From positions 310,001 to 374,000 of the forward strand of contig NZ_SWBP01000004.1 in the NCBI RefSeq assembly GCF_005116455.1: a stretch of 64,000 nucleotides of DNA. Reading direction: 5' to 3'. The position numbers and the translations under genes are program-made. The notes beneath the pieces were generated by a model that did no database searches, was not told the origin of the DNA, and saw only the letters and a program-made list of their open reading frames with translations. Positions 23,340-32,840 of this stretch are shown piece by piece. This DNA comes from Pedobacter cryophilus. GTDB lineage: Bacteria; Bacteroidota; Bacteroidia; Sphingobacteriales; Sphingobacteriaceae. Within the stretch, counting starts at the first letter, position 1; every line of letters begins with the position of its first letter.

Positions 23340-25418
23340 ATGCCTTTACTATTTGCAATCTTTTTTAACAATTTAAGTGCCTGGTGGCTCATTCCTTGTT
23401 TGGCTTTTGGCTTTGCTATGGCTTGGCTTTTATACCAAAATAGTAAGCTAGAGAATAGGAATTTAAAGTTAGTGCTATTTGCATTAAGATTTATCTTAAT
23501 GAGTACGATCGCATTTTTATTGTTAGCGCCTTTATTAAAATCTACCAAACAGCGTTTAGAAAAACCATTAATTATCATCGCTCAAGATGCTTCGGCTTCT
23601 ATCTCTGCAGGTTATAAAGGATTTGATGCTGCCGCTTATCAAAAAGATTTGCAGCAATTGGCAGAAGATTTAAAATCAGATTATGAGGTAAAAGTGTTCA
23701 ACTTTGGGGAAGCCGTAAAACCAGATTTTGATTTTAAACAACAAGCCAAGCAAACAGATTATTCGCAATTATTCACTTACATTAATGAACAATATGCCAA
23801 TAGAAATATTGGTGCGGTAGTATTGGCTTCTGATGGCATCATTAACAGAGGAACCAACCCTATTGAAGAAGTAAAAAGTAATAAATGGGCAGTTTATAGC
23901 ATTGCTTTGGGCGATACCATCCCTAAAAAAGATTTAATTCTTTCTCGGGTAAACTATAACAATTTGGTTTATTTAGGGAATGATCATCAGCTGGAAATTC
24001 AGGTTTCGGCATTTAAAGCAAAAGGGGTGAACTCAGTTGTAAACATTACAACTAATGATGGGCAAAGTAAAGCCATCTCTTTAAATATTGATGAGGTGGA
24101 ATGGCGCAAAACTTTTACGGTTAATTTAGAAGCTCGCAAAAAAGGCATTCAAAAAATTACAGTAACCATTAAACCTGTTGGTGGCGAACTTTCTAAACAA
24201 AATAACCAGCAAACTATTTTTGTAGATGTTTTAGATGGGAGAGAGAAAGTTTTGATTTTAGCTGATGCCCCTCATCCAGATATCAGCACTTTAAAACAAG
24301 CCATAGAAACCAATAAGAATTATGAAGTTAAGGTGGCTTTCGCCGATGCAATCCCTGCAAATATTAAAGATTATGGCTTAATTATTTTTCATTCCTTGCC
24401 TTCGGTTAGTCATCCAATTACTCAGGTTTTAGCACAAACGGCGCAACAATCCAGGTGGTTTATAATAGGTGCGGCAACCAATACATCGGCTTTAAGCCAG
24501 CAACAAAATGTACTCAATATTTCTGCAGGGCAGGTTACGCAAGAGTATTTGCCCAATTTGAATAAAGATTTTTATGCTTTTTCTTTAAGCGATCAAACCA
24601 AAGAGTCGTTAAGTGTTTTGGCGCCTTTAACCGCTCCATTTGGTAATTATTCTTTAAAAACAGCTGGTGTGGTATTGTTTAATCAGCAAGTGGCTAATGT
24701 AAAAACCATTGCGCCTTTATTAAGTTTTGGAAACGAAGGTGGCGTAAAAACAGCCTTGTTAACAGGCGAAGGCATTTGGCGTTGGCGATTAGAAGATTTT
24801 GAAAAGAACGAAAACCATGAAGCGGTTGATGAATTAATCACTAAATCTGTTCAATATCTTTCCTCAAAAGAGGATAAAAGGAAATTTAGGGTTTATGCCA
24901 GTAAAAATAGGTTTGCAGAGAATGAGCATGTGCTATTAAATGCCGAATTATATAATGATGCTTATGAGCTCAATAATGAGCCAGATGTTTCTATTAATAT
25001 TAAAAGTGAAGGTAAAACCTACAGCTTTTTGTTCTCTAAAGTGGGGAAGGCTTACCAATTAGATGCAGGTTTTTTACCATCAGGAGCTTATAGTTTTGAT
25101 GCTAAAACTCAATTTGGAAATAAACCTTACACCGCAAACGGACAATTTTTGGTGGAGGAGTTAAATGTAGAGTTGATGCAAACCACGGCAGATCATCAGT
25201 TTTTGTACAATTTAGCTGCGCAAAGCGGAGGAAAAATGGTTTATCCTTTAGCAATTAATAAATTGCGAGATGATATTGCTAAAAATGAAAAGGTAAAAAC
25301 CATTAGTTTTGAAGAAAAGAGTTATGAAAACTTCATTAATTTGAAATGGGTTTTTGCAGTTTTAATGGTTTTGTTAAGTTTAGAATGGTTTTTAAGGAAA
25401 AGAAATGGGGCAATTTGA
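23340..25418 (+). CDS. VWA-like membrane protein of unknown function
   Basis: 692 residues. Two N-terminal helices (AWWLIPCLAFGFAMAWLLY; LKLVLFALRFILMSTIAFLLL, shown in part), a large domain opening with IIIAQDASASISAG, where DASAS fits the MIDAS motif DxSxS of von Willebrand A domains, and AVVLASDGIINRGTNP. Later parts resemble glutamine-amidotransferase-like and beta-sandwich segments. A last helix near the C-terminus (FINLKWVFAVLMVLLSLEWFL) ends in RKRNG. This is the layout of BatA-like proteins often encoded in Bacteroidota. It overlaps the next gene by 14 bases. Confidence 0.78.
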   Translation: MPLLFAIFFNNLSAWWLIPCLAFGFAMAWLLYQNSKLENRNLKLVLFALRFILMSTIAFLLLAPLLKSTKQRLEKPLIIIAQDASASISAGYKGFDAAAYQKDLQQLAEDLKSDYEVKVFNFGEAVKPDFDFKQQAKQTDYSQLFTYINEQYANRNIGAVVLASDGIINRGTNPIEEVKSNKWAVYSIALGDTIPKKDLILSRVNYNNLVYLGNDHQLEIQVSAFKAKGVNSVVNITTNDGQSKAISLNIDEVEWRKTFTVNLEARKKGIQKITVTIKPVGGELSKQNNQQTIFVDVLDGREKVLILADAPHPDISTLKQAIETNKNYEVKVAFADAIPANIKDYGLIIFHSLPSVSHPITQVLAQTAQQSRWFIIGAATNTSALSQQQNVLNISAGQVTQEYLPNLNKDFYAFSLSDQTKESLSVLAPLTAPFGNYSLKTAGVVLFNQQVANVKTIAPLLSFGNEGGVKTALLTGEGIWRWRLEDFEKNENHEAVDELITKSVQYLSSKEDKRKFRVYASKNRFAENEHVLLNAELYNDAYELNNEPDVSINIKSEGKTYSFLFSKVGKAYQLDAGFLPSGAYSFDAKTQFGNKPYTANGQFLVEELNVELMQTTADHQFLYNLAAQSGGKMVYPLAINKLRDDIAKNEKVKTISFEEKSYENFINLKWVFAVLMVLLSLEWFLRKRNGAI

Positions 25419-26022
25419 TGTAGCTATTGCAGAAGTGATTACCATTTGCGGAACTTTTTCTTTCGCAGTATCTGGTGCATTTGCTGCCATGCAAAAGCGT
25501 TTAGATGTTTTTGGTGTGTTGATTATTGCTTTTGCCACTTCTGTTGGTGGTGGAACGCTTAGAGATATTTTATTAGGGGATACGCCCGTTTTTTGGCTGA
25601 AAAGTGCTAATTACTCCTTATTAATTTTAGTGACCGCTATTGTTGCTGTTATATTTTGGAAAAGGATAAAATCTTTGAAAATCACATTATTCCTTTTTGA
25701 TTCGCTAGGACTTGGCTTTTTTACCGTTGTAGGTTTGCAAAAAGGTTTGGCTTATGATTTAAGTCCGGGAATTTGCGTGGCTTTAGGTACCGTAACCGGA
25801 TGCTTTGGAGGTATTATTAGAGATATTTTGTTAAACAATATTCCTCTTATTTTTAGAAAGGAAATTTATGCTACCGCTTGTATTGTTGGAGGTATAGTTT
25901 ATTTATTGTTAGATTATATTGGGGTTGACCCTACTTTTGTGAAAGTAATTTCTGTTGCAGTGATATTCTTAATTAGAATTATTGCGGTGAAATATAATTT
26001 AACGTTACCCAGAATGTATTAA
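25405..26022 (+). CDS. TRIC-type cation channel / UPF0126 (YadS) protein
   Basis: 205 residues, about seven membrane helices. The duplicated signature is clear: FAVSGAFAAMQKRLDVFGV and FATSVGGGTLRDILLGDTPVFW in the first half, GLGFFTVVGLQKGLAYDLSP and TGCFGGIIRDILLNNIPLIF in the second. Bacterial homologues form trimeric potassium-permeable channels. It overlaps the VWA-like gene upstream by 14 bases and the FtsB-like gene (opposite strand) by four. Confidence 0.85.
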   Translation: MGQFDVAIAEVITICGTFSFAVSGAFAAMQKRLDVFGVLIIAFATSVGGGTLRDILLGDTPVFWLKSANYSLLILVTAIVAVIFWKRIKSLKITLFLFDSLGLGFFTVVGLQKGLAYDLSPGICVALGTVTGCFGGIIRDILLNNIPLIFRKEIYATACIVGGIVYLLLDYIGVDPTFVKVISVAVIFLIRIIAVKYNLTLPRMY

Positions 26023-26333
26023 AAAAAGCTTTCTTTTTCTTTAGCTTGAGTTTCAATAATCACAAAAACATCTTCATTGTCTCGTTTCATCAAATAACGT
26101 TCACGAGCAAATTTTTCTAGTTTTTCTGAATTGGTAGTTAATTCTTGAAGGTCTTTTTCTGCTTGAGCAATCTCTTTATTATAAAACTCTTTTTCTTCTT
26201 CTAATTTGTTCACCTTGGTTCGGTAATCATACTGAGAAGCTACATCATTCCTGTCAAAAAACAGCATCCAAACTATAAAAGCTATAGAGCAAAGGAAATA
26301 TTTGTTTTTAAGAAGATCTAAGAGCCTTTTCAT
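26019..26333 (-). CDS. FtsB/DivIC-like septum formation protein
   Basis: 104 residues: short cytoplasmic N-terminus, one membrane helix (YFLCSIAFIVWMLFFDRND), then a coiled coil (VNKLEEEKEFYNKEIAQAE) and the conserved end LEKFARERYLMKRDNEDVFVI, the FtsB/DivIC signature. By family it bridges FtsL and FtsQ/DivIB in the divisome. It is transcribed toward the TRIC gene. Confidence 0.85.
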   Translation of the reverse strand: MKRLLDLLKNKYFLCSIAFIVWMLFFDRNDVASQYDYRTKVNKLEEEKEFYNKEIAQAEKDLQELTTNSEKLEKFARERYLMKRDNEDVFVIIETQAKEKESFF

Positions 26334-26440
26334 TGTTTCAAACTTATGAAATTCTAATTAAAGATACGTGACTGATTTAGAAATTTGATTTAAGTTTTTC
26401 CACTTGTTCACAAATTGGCATGGCATTGATTTTTAGAATC

Positions 26441-26725
26441 TTAAATATTCTCTTTTTGATGGAAAACATTAATGATTATAATATCTGAATGCTGATCCGT
26501 GTACTTATAATAGATATAAAAATCAGTCCAAATTAATAAATATATATTAGCTTGAGATGTTCTTAATCCTAACCTTGGATTTTGAGCTAGTTTTTTGAAT
26601 CTATCAAATAATCCTTTGATGATTTTTTTAGAATATATTTCTGAATGATTTCTGTTATTATTAAAAGCGATGATTCTATCAAAGTCATCAAATGCGGCAG
26701 AAGATATAATTAATCTTTGAGCCAT
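26441..26725 (-). CDS. ParE/RelE-superfamily toxin (third pair)
   Basis: 94 residues: RLIISSAAFDDFDRIIAFN, FKKLAQNPRLGLRTSQANIY and FYIYYKYTDQHSDIIIINVFHQKENI (shown in part). The strand order is that of ParE, but the C-terminal W-D-x-RQ-xP of the other two is replaced by FHQKEN. It overlaps its antitoxin by 16 bases. No gene-tail repeat adjoins it, so it is not an obvious member of the cassette group. Confidence 0.8.
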   Translation of the reverse strand: MAQRLIISSAAFDDFDRIIAFNNNRNHSEIYSKKIIKGLFDRFKKLAQNPRLGLRTSQANIYLLIWTDFYIYYKYTDQHSDIIIINVFHQKENI

Positions 26726-26934
26726 TTCTGATACTTTTCTTCAAAATCATTTAGTGTGAAATATTCTGTCTGATCACTTTCTAAAGTGTTTTTAAGCTTT
26801 TTTAGGTGTTCATTAGGGATTTCAAAAGGCTGTTCGTTTTTGCTAAAGATTAAATTTAAAGTTTCTAAAAGCTGCTGATCATTTGCAGTTTCTATTTTTT
26901 GATGCAATAAATCTTTAAGTTCCTGAATGCTCAT
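26710..26934 (-). CDS. Antitoxin of the third ParE-type pair
   Basis: 74 residues, helical N-terminus (MSIQELKDLLHQKIETAND) and acidic/basic C-terminal tail (EYFTLNDFEEKYQKWLKD). Called from its size, its position before the toxin and the overlap; sequence family uncertain. Confidence 0.7.
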   Translation of the reverse strand: MSIQELKDLLHQKIETANDQQLLETLNLIFSKNEQPFEIPNEHLKKLKNTLESDQTEYFTLNDFEEKYQKWLKD

Positions 26935-27059
26935 ATATAAATATAGAGAATTAAATAATTTAAGCCAATAGGTAAATTGAAATCTTATACTTATTCAAAA
27001 AAGAAAGTGATGGATATTGACCAAAGGGAGATTCAATACCTCAGATTTGATTTAAACAT

Positions 27060-27091
27060 AAACATGGCTAAAAATAATTTCAGCCATGTTT
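27060..27091 (-). terminator. Terminator of the small membrane-protein gene
   Basis: AAACATGGCT (27060-27069) pairs with AGCCATGTTT (27082-27091) just past the stop codon on the minus strand. Confidence 0.7.
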
Positions 27092-27100
27092 AATTAATTT

Positions 27101-27346
27101 CTAATGAGCTGCAGACTCGTGGTTTTCTACTGTTCTGGCTGAATATAATGCGAAAGCTGCAATAACAAATACGCAACCTATTAAAATCCATACCCAAGAT
27201 TCCTCTGCTCTGTCTTTTGCAGAAACATTACTTAATAGAGCTTGTGAAGCATAAACCTCTTGTGCAAAAGTAGCAGTTTGAGACATTAACAATACCACAA
27301 ATAGTAATGCCGATTTAAGTATTGTTGGCTTGCTTATTTTTTTCAT
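27101..27346 (-). CDS. Small membrane protein with signal peptide
   Basis: 81 residues. A Sec signal (KSALLFVVLLMSQTATFAQE, cleavage probably after FAQ) is followed by ~25 residues and one membrane helix (SWVWILIGCVFVIAAFALYS), with a short His-containing tail. No family recognised. It is followed by its own terminator and is probably monocistronic. Confidence 0.65.
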   Translation of the reverse strand: MKKISKPTILKSALLFVVLLMSQTATFAQEVYASQALLSNVSAKDRAEESWVWILIGCVFVIAAFALYSARTVENHESAAH

Positions 27347-27471
27347 AATGATATAATAAAGATTAAATATGATAAGTGTTTTAACGATTTTTAAAATCCA
27401 ATTTGGAGTCTCAAAAAACTAAATATGATCAAAAGTAAAAAACGATTGATAAATTTTAGCTTCTTCTTAAA

Positions 27472-29181
27472 TTAATCGTCTAATTTTTTTAATTCTTGTT
27501 GAACAAAAGCCATCAATTCTTTAATGTAGGCTGCGCTAAAGTTAAACTGAATACCAGCCGTTTCGTAAATTTGGATCATGTTTTTAGTATAACCTAATTT
27601 TAAAGCATCTAAATATTTTGCTAAACCTTGCGTTGGATTTTCTTTGTAATTTTTCCAAACTGCAATAGCACCTAATTGAGCAATTCCGTATTCTATATAG
27701 TAAAAAGGGACTTCAAAAATGTGTAATTGCTTTTGCCAAAGATTTTCTAAAGCTTCCTGATGGTTGGTCCAATCTACAAAGTTGGCGCCAAATCTGGTGA
27801 AAATTTCTTTCCAAGCTTCAGTTCTTTCTTCTGCTGTATGGGTTGGGTTGGTGTAAATCCAATGCTGAAAAGCATCTACCACGGCAACCCAGGGTAAAGT
27901 TTTTAAAATATCTCTTAATTGATATTTTTTGGCTCTTTTTAATTCTTCTTTATCGGCAAAAAACTCATCCCAATGGTCCATAGAAATTAATTCCATAGAC
28001 ATTGATGCTAACTCCGCTACTTCAGAAGGGCAATGTTTAAAATCGTTGAGCTTGAGATTGGCGGTTAAAAAAGTATGAATAGCATGCCCACCTTCGTGAA
28101 CCATAGTGGTTAAATCTCTAAAGGAGTTGGCCGAGTTCATAAAAATAAATGGAGCGCCACTTTCTGCCAATGGATAATTGTAACCACCCGGAGCTTTTCC
28201 TTTTCTGCTTTCTACATCAAATAATCCATTCTCTTTCATCACCTCTAACCTAGAGCCTAAAAATGGATCTAATTGGTTAAAGCATTTAATAGATTTATTA
28301 ATTAATTCTTCGCCATTGTTAAATGGTTTTAAAGCTTCTTTTCCAGAAGTATCTACTTCGGTATCCCAAGGCTGTAAACTTTTTAAACCTAAAGCTTCTT
28401 GTCTTTCTTTGGCTTGAGCAGCTAAAATAGGAACCACTTCTTTTTGTATGGCATCATGAAAATCAAAACAATCTTTAGGGGTATAATCAAATCGGCCTAA
28501 AGCCTCAAACATATAATCTCTAAAATTATCAAAACCAGCATTTAAAGCTACTTGATGTCTTAAATCTTTAAGTTGATTAAACAGTTCGTCTAGTTTTTCT
28601 TTATCTTCTAATCTTCGGGCGGTAATGCTTTTCCAGGCTTGCTCTCTGGTTCCTCTGTTTAAATCTTTTAAAAAATTAGCGGCTTGCTCTAAAGTATATT
28701 CCTGTCCGTTTAAAGTAACAGACATGGCGCCAGTAATTCCCTGATATTTTTGTTGTTCTACCTGAATGGTGGTTAATAAAGGAATGTTTTCTTCTCTAAA
28801 CAAGGCTAAAGATTTTTTTACCCCTCGTAAATAAACAAAATATTCATCATGATTCAGCTCATTAACAAACGGAGAATCAATTAACTTTTTGTTTAAATCA
28901 TTGTTAAGAGGAGCCATTTTAGGTTCAATCTCCGTAGCAAAATATTGAAACGATTTTACCAAATCTTCATTGGCGGTATCACAAGTCATTTTAATATATC
29001 GCCAAGCAAAATCTTCTTCTAAAGCAGCTTCCAGCTCGCTTTTATCTTTTAACCATTGTTCTAATGCCGTAACAGAATTAATATTTCTGGCTAATAATTC
29101 ATCAAAAATTGGTGATAAACTATCCCAATCAATATTTAAATTTTGAGGCAAATAATGGTGTATTTTCTTTTCTAAAATCAT
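27472..29181 (-). CDS. M3-family oligoendopeptidase (PepF-like)
   Basis: 569 residues, typical for the family. The zinc site HEGGH is at 362-366 (LTTMVHEGGHAIHTF) and the third ligand is the glutamate in HCPSEVAELASMSMELIS. It hydrolyses oligopeptides in the cytoplasm. No signal peptide. It follows the UbiA-type gene with a four-base overlap (ATGA), so the two are coupled in one transcript. Confidence 0.92.
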   Translation of the reverse strand: MILEKKIHHYLPQNLNIDWDSLSPIFDELLARNINSVTALEQWLKDKSELEAALEEDFAWRYIKMTCDTANEDLVKSFQYFATEIEPKMAPLNNDLNKKLIDSPFVNELNHDEYFVYLRGVKKSLALFREENIPLLTTIQVEQQKYQGITGAMSVTLNGQEYTLEQAANFLKDLNRGTREQAWKSITARRLEDKEKLDELFNQLKDLRHQVALNAGFDNFRDYMFEALGRFDYTPKDCFDFHDAIQKEVVPILAAQAKERQEALGLKSLQPWDTEVDTSGKEALKPFNNGEELINKSIKCFNQLDPFLGSRLEVMKENGLFDVESRKGKAPGGYNYPLAESGAPFIFMNSANSFRDLTTMVHEGGHAIHTFLTANLKLNDFKHCPSEVAELASMSMELISMDHWDEFFADKEELKRAKKYQLRDILKTLPWVAVVDAFQHWIYTNPTHTAEERTEAWKEIFTRFGANFVDWTNHQEALENLWQKQLHIFEVPFYYIEYGIAQLGAIAVWKNYKENPTQGLAKYLDALKLGYTKNMIQIYETAGIQFNFSAAYIKELMAFVQQELKKLDD

Positions 29182-30038
29182 ATTTGTGTACGGTAATAAA
29201 TGTCAAACAAAAAACAAACGGCAAAAGCCACAGATGCAATTCCATTGGTGGTCATAAAAGCAAAATTCACTTTACTTAGGTCGTTAGGTTTTACCAATAA
29301 ATGCTGATAAATTAACATACCAATAAAAATGCTTAATCCAATATAATAAGGCCAACCTAATGGCGTAAAAAATATTGGTGCAATTACAAAAACTGCGGCT
29401 AATACATGTAGCAAATTGCTTACCATTAATGCGTTTTTCTTTCCTAAATAAGACGGAATAGAATGTAAATTTTCATTTCTATCAAAATCTTCGTCTTGTA
29501 AAGCATAAATAATATCAAAACCACTAACCCAACATAAAACAGCTAAAGAAAATAAAATAGGCAATAAGGCAAATGCTCCGGTAACAACCAAGTAAGCACC
29601 TATTGGCGCTAAAGAAAGTCCCAATCCCAAAACTAAATGGCAAAGTGCCGTAAATCTTTTGGTTACACTATAACCTAGCACCACCAATAAAGCAACAGGT
29701 GACAGAAAAAAACACAGTTTATTGATAAACCAAGTAGCGGTAATAAACAATAAGCAATTTAATAGGGTAAACAATAATGCATTTTTTGCAGATATTTTCC
29801 CAGCCGGAATATCTCTATTTTTTGTCCTTGGATTTTTGGCGTCAATATCTCTGTCTAAATAGCGGTTAAATGCCATTGCGGCATTACGGGCTAATACCAT
29901 ACACAAAACCATTAATAGCAGTTTAAACCACGAAAAAGGGTTTGAAGTGGTGTTTATCGCTAAAAAAAAACCGATAAATGCAAAAGGCATCGCAAAAATG
30001 GTATGCGAAAAGGTGACTAGTGAAAGGTATTTTTTCAT
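29178..30038 (-). CDS. UbiA-family prenyltransferase (menaquinone pathway)
   Basis: 286 residues with eight to nine membrane helices. The first aspartate-rich motif is NRYLDRDIDAKNPRTKNRDI (58-77) and the second YALQDEDFDRNENLHSIP (shown in part), both binding the prenyl diphosphate through magnesium. The R-T-x-NRDIP-G motif is typical of UbiA/MqnP-type enzymes rather than MenA. Given menG in the window and the menaquinone of Bacteroidota, a role in the futalosine-type menaquinone route is likely (inference). Confidence 0.82.
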   Translation of the reverse strand: MKKYLSLVTFSHTIFAMPFAFIGFFLAINTTSNPFSWFKLLLMVLCMVLARNAAMAFNRYLDRDIDAKNPRTKNRDIPAGKISAKNALLFTLLNCLLFITATWFINKLCFFLSPVALLVVLGYSVTKRFTALCHLVLGLGLSLAPIGAYLVVTGAFALLPILFSLAVLCWVSGFDIIYALQDEDFDRNENLHSIPSYLGKKNALMVSNLLHVLAAVFVIAPIFFTPLGWPYYIGLSIFIGMLIYQHLLVKPNDLSKVNFAFMTTNGIASVAFAVCFLFDIYYRTQI

Positions 30039-30165
30039 TGAATTTTATCATTGCATTTCTTAACAAAATCTAATGAAGATTAGTTTGCTAAAGAATGATC
30101 AAAAATAATTTAAAAGGATATGAATTGTGAAAATTAAAGTCAAACATTTACCCAATACTTAATTA

Positions 30166-30795
30166 TTAGGTGTAAAAAGCAGTATCGTATTCTGGAATAA
30201 TAAAATCCTGATTAGTTTGATGAATTAATTGTAGAATATCTTCTTTACCCAATTGTGTTTCTGCGGATGTTAATATCATTTGAGGAATTTCTTCAAAAAA
30301 CTCCAACAATTCTTTCCTAAACAGCGCCATATTTTGTTGAGATTTTCCGTTTCCTTGTTTATCTGCTTTGGTAAAAGCTAAAATAAACGGAATTCCTCTT
30401 TCTCCTAAAGAACAGCAAAATTCAATATCAATTTTTTGAGGTTCTAATCTGCTGTCTATCAACACAAAAACGCATTGCAGACTTTCCCTTTTTTCTAAAT
30501 AAAAGCGGATGAATTTAGCCCAATCTTCGCGGTTACTTTTTGAGCTTTTTGCGTAACCATAACCCGGTAAATCAACAATATACCAAGCTTTATTAATCAA
30601 AAAATGGTTAATTAATTGGGTTTTTCCTGGTTTTTGAGAAGTTTTGGCTAATCCCTTCACATCTACCAACATATTAATTAAGGAAGATTTACCCACGTTA
30701 GATCTGCCAATAAAGGCATATTCGGGTAATTCTGGAGGCGGAAGTTTGCTTATTTTGGTGTTACTAACCGTAAAGTCTGCAGATTTTATAATCAT
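30166..30795 (-). CDS. engB: Ribosome biogenesis GTPase EngB (YihA/YsxC)
   Basis: 209 residues. G1 is GRSNVGKSS (30-38), G2 the threonine in KTSQKPGKTQ, G3 DLPGYGYA, G4 FTKADK and G5 ILTSAETQLG. It is a small Era-like GTPase needed for late assembly of the large ribosomal subunit. Complete and of normal length. Divergent from the DUF3078 gene. Confidence 0.95.
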   Translation of the reverse strand: MIIKSADFTVSNTKISKLPPPELPEYAFIGRSNVGKSSLINMLVDVKGLAKTSQKPGKTQLINHFLINKAWYIVDLPGYGYAKSSKSNREDWAKFIRFYLEKRESLQCVFVLIDSRLEPQKIDIEFCCSLGERGIPFILAFTKADKQGNGKSQQNMALFRKELLEFFEEIPQMILTSAETQLGKEDILQLIHQTNQDFIIPEYDTAFYT

Positions 30796-30920
30796 GCGGT
30801 AAAGTTAAGGTTTTAAAATAACCTAAACTATGTGAGTTACATCTTTAGCTTCCATTCTTTGTTTTTAAATTTTGTAACTTTAATATCCAACATCAAAACC
30901 AATGATAAAACATCAAAACC

Positions 30921-31793
30921 ATGAAAAAGCTATTCTCAACAAACGTGATTTTCATAGCTATGCTATCAATTTCACAAGCTCAAGAAGTAAAAGTAGAAGT
31001 TAAAGAAGGTTGGACAAAAAAAGGGAATATCTCTATTCTTTTTAATCAATCTACTTTTAGTAACTGGTTAGCCGGAGGCGAAAACAGTATTTCCGGAAAT
31101 TTGGGCGTTAATTATGATTTTAATTACAATAAAAATAATTGGACTTGGGATAATAAGCTACTGGCGTCTTACGGTATAGTGAAAACAAAAAATAGCGCCT
31201 TTGAGAAGAAAACCGATGATAGACTAGAATTTAATTCTTTGGCAGGGAAGAAAATATCGGGTTTTTGGTATTATTCTGCCATTTTAAATTTTAGAACCCA
31301 AATAGCAAAAGGATACATTTATGATGTTACAAATGGGGTAGAAACCCGAATAGAAAACACAAATTTTTTATCCCCAGCATTTTTAACAGTTGGTCCGGGT
31401 TTGCTATGGAAGAAATCAGATAATTTGAAATTTAATTTAGCTCCCTTAACTTCTAAATTTGTGATTGTTGATAAGGATTTTACCTTGCCTGATAATGCTT
31501 ATTTTGGGGTGAATGAGGGGGAGAGCTTAAGATATGAACTAGGCTTTTATGCTTCAGGCTATCACAAATTTAATATTATGGAAAATGTTTCGGCAGAAAA
31601 TATTTTAAATCTTTATGCTAATTACCTCGAAGATCCTCAGAACGTAGATTTAGATTATCAGCTTAATGTTATTCTTAAAATTAATAAATACCTGTCTACA
31701 AATGTTGCTTTTCAAACTATTTATGATGATAATGCTTTCAAGGGTTTCCAAGTAAGGCAAGTTTTTGGAGTTGGACTCAATTTGGGTTTTTAA
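30921..31793 (+). CDS. DUF3078 outer-membrane beta-barrel protein
   Basis: 290 residues with a signal peptide (KKLFSTNVIFIAMLSISQAQ). Family features: GWTKKGNISILFNQSTFSNW, then LAGGENSISGNLGVNYDFNY and WTWDNKLLASYGIVKTKNS, with alternating beta strands to the last aromatic FGVGLNLGF. DUF3078 proteins are widespread in Bacteroidota outer membranes; function unknown. Confidence 0.85.
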   Translation: MKKLFSTNVIFIAMLSISQAQEVKVEVKEGWTKKGNISILFNQSTFSNWLAGGENSISGNLGVNYDFNYNKNNWTWDNKLLASYGIVKTKNSAFEKKTDDRLEFNSLAGKKISGFWYYSAILNFRTQIAKGYIYDVTNGVETRIENTNFLSPAFLTVGPGLLWKKSDNLKFNLAPLTSKFVIVDKDFTLPDNAYFGVNEGESLRYELGFYASGYHKFNIMENVSAENILNLYANYLEDPQNVDLDYQLNVILKINKYLSTNVAFQTIYDDNAFKGFQVRQVFGVGLNLGF

Positions 31794-32108
31794 GTTAAAT
31801 AGACCATTTTTTAATTGATGATGCTTGTATTGTAAGATAGCTTTATAAGTTTCAAACCAATATAAATAGGCTGTTTATTGCATAGGTAATAGAAAATTAT
31901 GCTCTGTAATCTCTGTGTTTTCTGTGGTTAAAGTTTTACTGTTACAGATTAATCTCCATGTTTGGTGTAAAATTGGTTATTATCTATTTACAGGAGATTT
32001 CATAAATACAGCGAATAGTTTAAAAACTTTGTTCCTTTTTTTTGGTTTAAGTTTAATCTATCATTGTATAGTTCAACACCATAAATACATTATTGTATCT
32101 TTGCAAAA
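31794..32108 (+). other. Intergenic region before menG with promoter box
   Basis: Contains the ACCACAGAG-type dispersed repeat in reverse orientation (31902-31930, CTCTGTGTTTTCTGTGGTTA). TATCTTTG at 32096-32103 is an exact TAnnTTTG box but lies only five bases before the menG ATG; no well-spaced TTG was found upstream. No gene is seen. Confidence 0.6.
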
Positions 32109-32840
32109 ATGGCACAAAACGTAACACCGTATAAAAATCAGCAGGCTACTAAAAAAGAACAGGTAGCTACCATGTTTAATAATATTTCTAAAACTTATGA
32201 TTTTTTAAATCATTTTTTGTCTTTAGGGATAGATATTATTTGGAGAAAACAAGCAATTAAAGAGTTAGCAAAAGACCAACCAAAAACTATTTTAGACGTA
32301 GCCACCGGTACCGGCGATTTTGCTTTTGAAGCTTTAAAAATGTTAAAGCCAAATAAAATTATAGGCGTTGATATTTCTAGAGGGATGTTAGATATTGCCG
32401 ATGAAAAAATTATTAAAAGAAATAAAAGTGATGTTTTTGAAGTTCGTTTAGGTGATTCTGAAAAGCTTTTATTTGATGATTCTTCTTTTGATGCGGTTAC
32501 AGTAGCTTACGGAGTAAGAAATTTTGAAAACTTAGAAAAAGGAATTGCAGATATGTTGAGGGTGTTAAAGCCTGGCGGAAAAGCAGTTATTCTCGAATTT
32601 TCTAAGCCAAAAGCTTTTCCTATTAAACAACTTTATCATTTCTATTTTAATTCGGTTACGCCAACTGTAGGCAAAATATTTTCTAAAGATGCCAGTGCTT
32701 ATACTTATTTACCCGAATCTGTAAATGCATTTCCAGATGGAAAGAGATTTACCGATTTAATGGATAAAGTAGGTTATAAAAATACCAAATGTAAACCATT
32801 GGCGTTTGGGATATGTTCCATCTATACAGGTATTAAATGA
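32109..32840 (+). CDS. menG: Demethylmenaquinone methyltransferase
   Basis: 243 residues of the UbiE/MenG family; the last step of menaquinone synthesis. Family signature TYDFLNHFLSLGIDIIWRKQ near the N-terminus, motif I LDVATGTGDFAFEAL, GVDISRGML, then VAYGVRNFENLEKG and the late stretch ISKIFSKDASAYTYLPESV-like (IFSKDASAYTYLPESVNAFP). All SAM-binding motifs are intact. It overlaps porT by four bases (ATGA), an arrangement also known in flavobacteria. Confidence 0.93.
   Translation: MAQNVTPYKNQQATKKEQVATMFNNISKTYDFLNHFLSLGIDIIWRKQAIKELAKDQPKTILDVATGTGDFAFEALKMLKPNKIIGVDISRGMLDIADEKIIKRNKSDVFEVRLGDSEKLLFDDSSFDAVTVAYGVRNFENLEKGIADMLRVLKPGGKAVILEFSKPKAFPIKQLYHFYFNSVTPTVGKIFSKDASAYTYLPESVNAFPDGKRFTDLMDKVGYKNTKCKPLAFGICSIYTGIK

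Noticed and set aside
26441-26934. Third ParE-type pair as part of the cassette array
   Set aside because: No gene-tail repeat or palindromic site flanks it, and it sits between core genes; treated as an ordinary chromosomal toxin-antitoxin pair.
31915-32124. 69-residue frame before menG
   Set aside because: Covers the dispersed ACCACAGAG repeat and the menG start in another frame; not protein-like.
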